DNA from: CAYYKK01 sp964467935
GTDB lineage: Bacteria; Myxococcota_A; Polyangia; Polyangiales; Polyangiaceae
Direction of reading: 5' to 3'
DNA: 64,000 nucleotides
Assembly: GCA_964467935.1 (NCBI GenBank)
Contig: CAYYKK010000001.1
Coordinates: 57,698-121,697 of the forward strand
The position numbers were made by a program, and so were the translations under genes. This document shows, piece after piece, positions 62,221 through 64,000 of this stretch. The notes under the pieces are model-generated. The model saw nothing but the letters and a program-made list of their open reading frames with translations, had not been told where the DNA came from and did no database searches. How positions within the stretch are numbered: position 1 is the stretch's first letter; every line of letters begins with the position of its first letter.

Positions 62221-62418
62221 GAAGGCATCGTACGTCAGGGCACGTGCGCTCGCGGAGCGGAACGGCCTTCGCTGGCGAAGGCAGTCTCGCGGTAGCGTTG
62301 TGACCAGGGTGCAACGCCGCGAGAGCCCCATCGTGAAGATGAAAGTCCCGAAGAAGAGCTGATTTCGAGGCTCTGCGAGCAGCCCTTCACGCAACGGCAA
62401 GGTAGAGTCTCGCCCTTC

Positions 62419-64000
62419 ATGCAACCGGCGCCCCGACCTTCCTTCGTCGACGCGAAGCTGCTCCAGACGCTCGAGCGGGCGTTCGCGAAGCACGCCGGCA
62501 AAGACGCGGTCATCGACGTGAAGGAGCTCCAGGCCGCGATCGGGCTCAAGAGCGACTACCTCGCCAAGCGCGTCCTCGCGGGGTTCGATCTCAACGCCGA
62601 CGGGGTGATCCAGAAGGACGAGTTCCTCGAGGGCGTGCGCAAGCTCGTCTTCGGATCGGATCGCGACAAGCTCGCGTTCGCGTTCCGCGTGCACGACCAC
62701 GACGGCGACGGGTTCCTCGCGCAGGAGGAGCTCTACCGGATGATCGCCATCAGCCTCGCCGAGAGCGACGTGGCCGAGCGCGCGTCGCAGCCGGCGGATC
62801 GGCTCGCGAACGTGCTCTTCCTCGCCGCCGATCGCAACCGAGACGGGCGCATCTCCTACGAGGAGTTCGTCGAGGTCATCAGCAAGCGGCCACGGCTGCT
62901 CCAGCAGATGACCCGCAGCGAGGCCCTCTGGATCGCGCCCAACGAGGATCTGCTCGCCTGGGTCGACGGCGCGCGGAAGAAGCGCCCGGGGCACCTCCGT
63001 CGGTTCCTCGAGAACCGCTGGCTGCCCTCCTTGTTCGTGGCGCTCTTCGCGGCGACGAACGTCACGATCTTCGTCGGCACGTTCGTCAACGGCCTCGGGC
63101 CGCACGACGATCCGATCATGCAGATCGGCCGCTCCCTCGGCACCTGCATCGATTTCGACGGCGCCCTCATCCTGTTCCCCGTCATGCGGCGCTTGTTGAC
63201 GTGGCTCCGCTCGACGTTCCTGCACCGCGTCGTCCCGGTCGACGAGGCCGTGCGCTTCCATCAGCTCGTCGGGCACACGATGTTCGGCACGGCCGTCGCG
63301 CACACGATCGCGTTCTCGGTCGCGCGCACGAACGGGCACCCGAAATCGAGCCTCGCCGACCTCTACTTCCTCACCGAGCGCGGCCTCACGGGGTTCATCC
63401 TGCTCGCGGTCTTCCTCGTGATGTGGGCGTTCTCGCTGCCCTTCATCCGCAGGACGAACCGCTTCGAGCTCTTCTACTTCACGCACCTGCTCTACGTCGC
63501 GTGGTTCGTCCTCGCCATCGTGCACGCGCCGGGCTTCGCGCTCTTCGCGGGGGTGCCGCTCCTCGGCTACGCGATCGAGCAGATCCTCCGGCTGCGCAAG
63601 CGCGGGCTCCCGACGACGGTGAAGAGCGCGCAGGCGCTCCGCTCGGGCGTCGCGCGCCTCGAGATCGTCCGGCCGCCGGGCTTCGATTATCACCCGGGCG
63701 ACTACGTCTTCTTGCGCATCCCGGCGATCGCGAAGCGCGAGTGGCACCCGTTCACGCTCTCGAGCGCGCCGGAGTCGAAGGCGCTGACGGTGCACGTGCG
63801 CTCGCTCGGCAATTGGACGGCGGCGCTCCGGCGCAAGATCGAGGAGAGCTACACGTGGGGCGCGACCACGCCGATGACCGTGTTCGTCGACGGCCCCTAC
63901 GGATCGCCGAGCCAGCACATCTTCGACTCCGAGGTCGCCGTCTTCATCGGCGCGGGCATCGGCGTCACGCCGTTCGCGAGCGTGCTCGAGAGCCTCGTCC
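62419..64000 (+). CDS. EF-hand NADPH oxidase, NOX5-like (C-terminus beyond the window)
   Basis: 527 codons visible, open at the right edge; the start is the ATG at 62419. Three canonical EF-hand loops precede the membrane part: DLNADGVIQKDE (57-68), DHDGDGFLAQEE (93-104) and DRNRDGRISYEE (138-149), each with Asp/Asn at 1, 3, 5, Gly at 6 and Glu at 12. The ferric-reductase/NOX transmembrane domain has two bis-heme helices: His281 and His295 (spacing 14) and His356 and His369 (spacing 13), equal to the NOX2 spacing I recall. Then the FAD site HPFTLSSAPE, and FVDGPYGSPSQ with FIGAGIGVTPFASVL at the NADPH domain. It should pass electrons from NADPH through FAD and two hemes to an external acceptor, probably O2, in a calcium-gated way. 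Confidence 0.9.
   Translation, partial: MQPAPRPSFVDAKLLQTLERAFAKHAGKDAVIDVKELQAAIGLKSDYLAKRVLAGFDLNADGVIQKDEFLEGVRKLVFGSDRDKLAFAFRVHDHDGDGFLAQEELYRMIAISLAESDVAERASQPADRLANVLFLAADRNRDGRISYEEFVEVISKRPRLLQQMTRSEALWIAPNEDLLAWVDGARKKRPGHLRRFLENRWLPSLFVALFAATNVTIFVGTFVNGLGPHDDPIMQIGRSLGTCIDFDGALILFPVMRRLLTWLRSTFLHRVVPVDEAVRFHQLVGHTMFGTAVAHTIAFSVARTNGHPKSSLADLYFLTERGLTGFILLAVFLVMWAFSLPFIRRTNRFELFYFTHLLYVAWFVLAIVHAPGFALFAGVPLLGYAIEQILRLRKRGLPTTVKSAQALRSGVARLEIVRPPGFDYHPGDYVFLRIPAIAKREWHPFTLSSAPESKALTVHVRSLGNWTAALRRKIEESYTWGATTPMTVFVDGPYGSPSQHIFDSEVAVFIGAGIGVTPFASVLESLV

Overview
The window reads as a contiguous piece of a myxobacterial (Myxococcota, probably Polyangiales-like) chromosome. Supporting signs are very high G+C with strong G/C bias at third codon positions, five Hanks-type Ser/Thr kinases in 64 kb, about 18 lipoproteins with Gly/Ser-rich linkers after the lipobox cysteine, MYXO-CTERM-like tails on two secreted proteins, AgmX/PglI-type domains, and many secreted Cys-rich or beta-propeller proteins of unknown role. 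Genes are packed with no gap over about 200 bases. I see no rRNA, tRNA, CRISPR array, insertion sequence or clear prophage, and no block of deviating base composition. The species assignment is inference.

Layout, left to right. 1-1.8 kb: a truncated family 4 glycosyltransferase divergent from a GNAT-like protein (surface polysaccharide context). 1.9-7.4 kb: lipoproteins (beta-propeller, AgmX/PglI-like, His-rich, thioredoxin-like) and an AlkA-type DNA glycosylase. 7.5-11 kb: a fadN-fadA beta-oxidation operon. 11-16.6 kb: a membrane TPR-like/kinase protein, a TerB-like protein, an aldo/keto reductase, an NAD(P)-binding oxidoreductase and small unknowns. 16.8-20.8 kb: a PAS histidine kinase, an eight-heme cytochrome c with a HEAT-like tail, and a zinc alcohol dehydrogenase. 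20.9-27.2 kb: a CAP-domain lipoprotein, a macro-domain protein, a DUF4139 lipoprotein, a kinase and a RimJ-like acetyltransferase. 27.3-30.4 kb: a translationally coupled pair, a YVTN-propeller/di-heme peroxidase lipoprotein and an unknown lipoprotein. 30.5-34.4 kb: a kinase with extracytoplasmic PPC-like domains divergent from a VWA-FHA protein. 34.4-39.9 kb: a secreted pirin, twin coupled lipoproteins, an alpha/beta hydrolase and a small membrane protein. 39.9-47.7 kb: a DUF2330 MYXO-CTERM protein, a papain-like lipoprotein, a triple Cys-repeat lipoprotein, a kinase and a lipoprotein. 47.8-52.8 kb: CBS protein, acyltransferase, kelch protein, DEAD-box helicase. 52.8-58.9 kb: a same-strand set of HEAT-PilT fusion ATPase, PilT and a TPR-like Ser/Thr kinase. 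59-64 kb: a sorbosone-dehydrogenase-like lipoprotein, an IgGFc-binding-domain lipoprotein, and the start of an EF-hand NADPH oxidase (NOX5-like) cut by the window end.

Taken together the region is a set of cell-envelope, signalling and redox genes rather than one pathway. The most notable points are the bacterial NOX5-like enzyme with three canonical EF-hands, the retraction-ATPase/kinase cluster, the cysteine-repeat lipoprotein with near-identical spacing in three copies, the di-heme peroxidase/partner pair, and the kinase facing an FHA protein. All functions come from motif reading by eye; no database search was run.
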